A stretch of DNA of 64,000 nucleotides from Moringa oleifera. Taxonomy: Eukaryota > Streptophyta > Magnoliopsida > Brassicales > Moringaceae. The stretch spans positions 52,501 through 116,500 of the forward strand of contig JAJFZO010000853.1 in assembly GCA_021397835.1 (NCBI GenBank), written 5' to 3'. Shown in pieces: positions 62,801 to 64,000 of this stretch; within the stretch, counting starts at the first letter, position 1; every line of letters starts with the position of its first letter. The notes under the pieces were generated by a model. That model had not been told where the DNA came from. It was given only the letters and a program-made list of their open reading frames with translations, and did not search any database. The position numbers were made by a program, and so were the translations under genes.

Positions 62801-64000
62801 GAAATATCATGGGATAATAAGCTGGGATGTGGCTACACAAGCTCGACTGTGTGGGCGGCGAAGCTAATGATGATGCATGCTACGCGAGGGCCAAATCACT
62901 GGGGGGATTTTGAGCATGCAGAGTGCTTCGCTGCAGGCCCTCGATGCGACAGATGCGAGGCTGGATGCCGACGCACAGGTTTACCTTGGCTGACTAGTTG
63001 CGCAGCGCGATCGACGACACGATCGTCGGCCGTTACCAATGAGGGAGCCACACGGCCAGCTTGGGCAAGGCGTGACACCCCTGCTGCCAAGGCGTCATCG
63101 GTGGGAAAAACTTGGGCAATGAAAGGACAAAAATCGTGGGATAATGAGCTGGGATGTGGCTAGACAAACTCGACCGTATTGGTGGTGAAGCTAACGATGA
63201 TGCATGCTACACGAGGGCCAAATTGCTGGGGGGATTTTGAGCATGCGGAGTGCTTCGTCGCAAGCCCTCTAGGCAGTGGATGCGGGGCTAGGTCCCGACG
63301 CCCAGGCTTGCCTTGGCGGACTCGTTGCGCAGCGCGATTGACGACACGATCGTCGACCGTTAGCAATGAGCGAGCCATATGGCCAGCTTCGGCAAGGCGT
63401 GACACACATGCTGCCAAGGCCTCATCGGTGGGAAAAACGTGGGCAATGAAATGAGAAAAATCGTGGGATAATGAGCTGGGATGTGGCTAGACAAACTCGA
63501 TGGTGTGGTCGGCGAAGCTAACGATGATGCATGCTACTCGAGGGCCAAATCCCTGTGGGGATTTTGAGCATCCAGAGTGCTTCGTCGCAGGCCCTCTAGG
63601 CGGTGGATGCAGGGCTAGATCCCGACGCCCAGGCTTGCCTTGGCGGACTCATTGCGCAGCGCGATCGACGACACGATCGTCGGCCGTTAGCAATGAGCGA
63701 GCCATATGGCCAGCTTGGGCAAGGCGTGACACGCCTGCTGCCAAGGCCTCTTCGATGGGAAAAACGTGGGCAACGAAATGAGAAAAATCGTGGGATAATG
63801 AGCTGGGATGTGGCTAGACAAACTCAACAGTATTGGTGGTGAAGCTACCGATGATGCATGCTACACAAGGGCCAAATCGCTGAGGTGATTTTGAGCATGC
63901 GGAGTGCTTCATCGCAGGCCCTCGAGACGGTGGATGCGGTGCTGGATCCAGTCGCCCAGGCTTGCCTTGGCGGACTCGTTGCGCACCGCGATCGACGACA
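59816..64000. repeat. 327-bp array, distal monomeric zone
   Basis: About thirteen units run to the window edge with no clear higher-order period except a local two-unit repeat at 61875-62814. The gcatgccttcca subfamily makes its last appearance near 61670. Beyond that, units resemble those of the proximal zone. The last unit is cut by the window. No gene is seen. Confidence 0.8.
61875..62814. repeat. Local repeat with paired 20-bp deletion units
   Basis: Units at 61875-62181 and 62508-62814 are both 307 bp. Both lack 20 bp in the landmark following cagcctg, reading cagcctgctggcaagg. Both also carry gatgatacatggtacgcg and gcgaaattcttcgtcgcagg. They are 633 bp apart, with a normal 326-bp unit between. 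Confidence 0.85.

Larger units (their letters stand above)
5411..64000. repeat. 327-bp satellite array, about 179 units
   Basis: This is an uninterrupted direct tandem array. The landmark taatgag falls at 5481, 5808, 6135, 6462, 6789, 7115, 7442 and 7769, and continues with 326-327-bp spacing to 63797. Each unit holds, in order: gggataatgagctggg, a ctcgacggtgt block, gatgatgcatgctac, gggccaaatcgctgggg, gattttgagcatgcgg, tgcttcgtcgcaggccctcg, atcccgacgcccaggcttgcc, ggactcgttgcgca, a PvuI-site pair, gttagcaatgagcgagcc, cagcctgggcaaggcgtgac and ggtgggaaaaacgtgggcaac. GC content is moderately high. All units share one orientation and no transposon interrupts them. The array runs off the right edge. 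Because 327 is 3 x 109, open frames recur in phase once per unit on both strands. I do not recognise the family name, and it shares no convincing homology with the 182-bp unit. Confidence 0.97.

Noticed and set aside
5481..64000. Hundreds of 60-260-codon open frames in the 327-bp array
   Set aside because: They repeat once per unit, occur on both strands and in several frames over the same bases, and are broken by indels in many units. None has a recognisable domain.
5481..64000. CRISPR array
   Set aside because: The repeat unit is 327 bp with no short repeat/unique spacer alternation, and no cas genes are present. It is satellite DNA.
5481..64000. CENP-B box in the 327-bp unit
   Set aside because: The closest stretch, in the tgcttcgtcgcaggccctc landmark, keeps ttcg and the central a but fails the cggg half, so fewer than the required core bases match.
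5481..64000. rRNA intergenic spacer or 5S rDNA array
   Set aside because: No rRNA-like segment, 5S internal control region or other recognisable rDNA sequence is seen in any unit.
5481..64000. 327-bp unit as an internal dimer of a roughly 163-bp ancestor
   Set aside because: Comparing the two halves of the unit by eye gives no colinear similarity beyond short words such as gatgc and ggcgga.

Overview
The window holds no protein-coding or RNA gene I can support. It is almost wholly tandem satellite DNA in two unrelated arrays joined by about 0.7 kb of non-array sequence. The kilobase-scale homogenised satellite, the higher-order repeats and an AT-rich island resembling a retrotransposon remnant point to heterochromatin of a large eukaryotic nuclear genome (pericentromeric, centromeric or knob-like). 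A land plant is my best guess, but nothing in the window fixes the species.

Layout. (1) 1-4649: a very GC-rich satellite with a 182-bp unit. It is a patchwork of two subtypes, A and B, and is broken near 3376-3580 by a degenerate unit and an 88-bp foreign module. That module recurs at 4650-4738, at the array's right edge. (2) 4739-5410: a junction made of a short GC-rich flank, an AT-rich island (about 4810-5160) ending in a purine tract, and a GC-rich linker with fragments resembling the 182-bp repeat. (3) 5411-64000: an uninterrupted satellite with a 327-bp unit, about 179 units, all in one orientation and running off the right edge.

The 327-bp array is structured. A proximal monomeric zone (5.5-10.7 kb) is followed by a trimeric higher-order repeat (10.7-14.9 kb), a dimeric one (15.5-16.8 kb), a mixed monomeric stretch (16.8-19.7 kb), a 9-unit repeat of 2,945 bp (from 19.76 kb), a mixed 3-unit/4-unit zone (24.3-28.9 kb), a mosaic of segmental duplications (29-44 kb), a well-formed 4-unit repeat of about 1,308 bp (44.3-54.1 kb), a 2,577-bp duplication (55.3-59.8 kb) and a distal monomeric zone. 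Duplications are offset by near-integer multiples of 327 bp. Chimeric monomers and shared private deletions show that they arose by unequal exchange or conversion.

Many open reading frames cross the 327-bp array because 327 is divisible by 3 and the sequence is poor in stops. They repeat once per unit, occur on both strands and differ by indels, so I treat them as non-coding. I found no new gene system. The interest lies in the satellite's architecture and in several patches that look like assembly errors.
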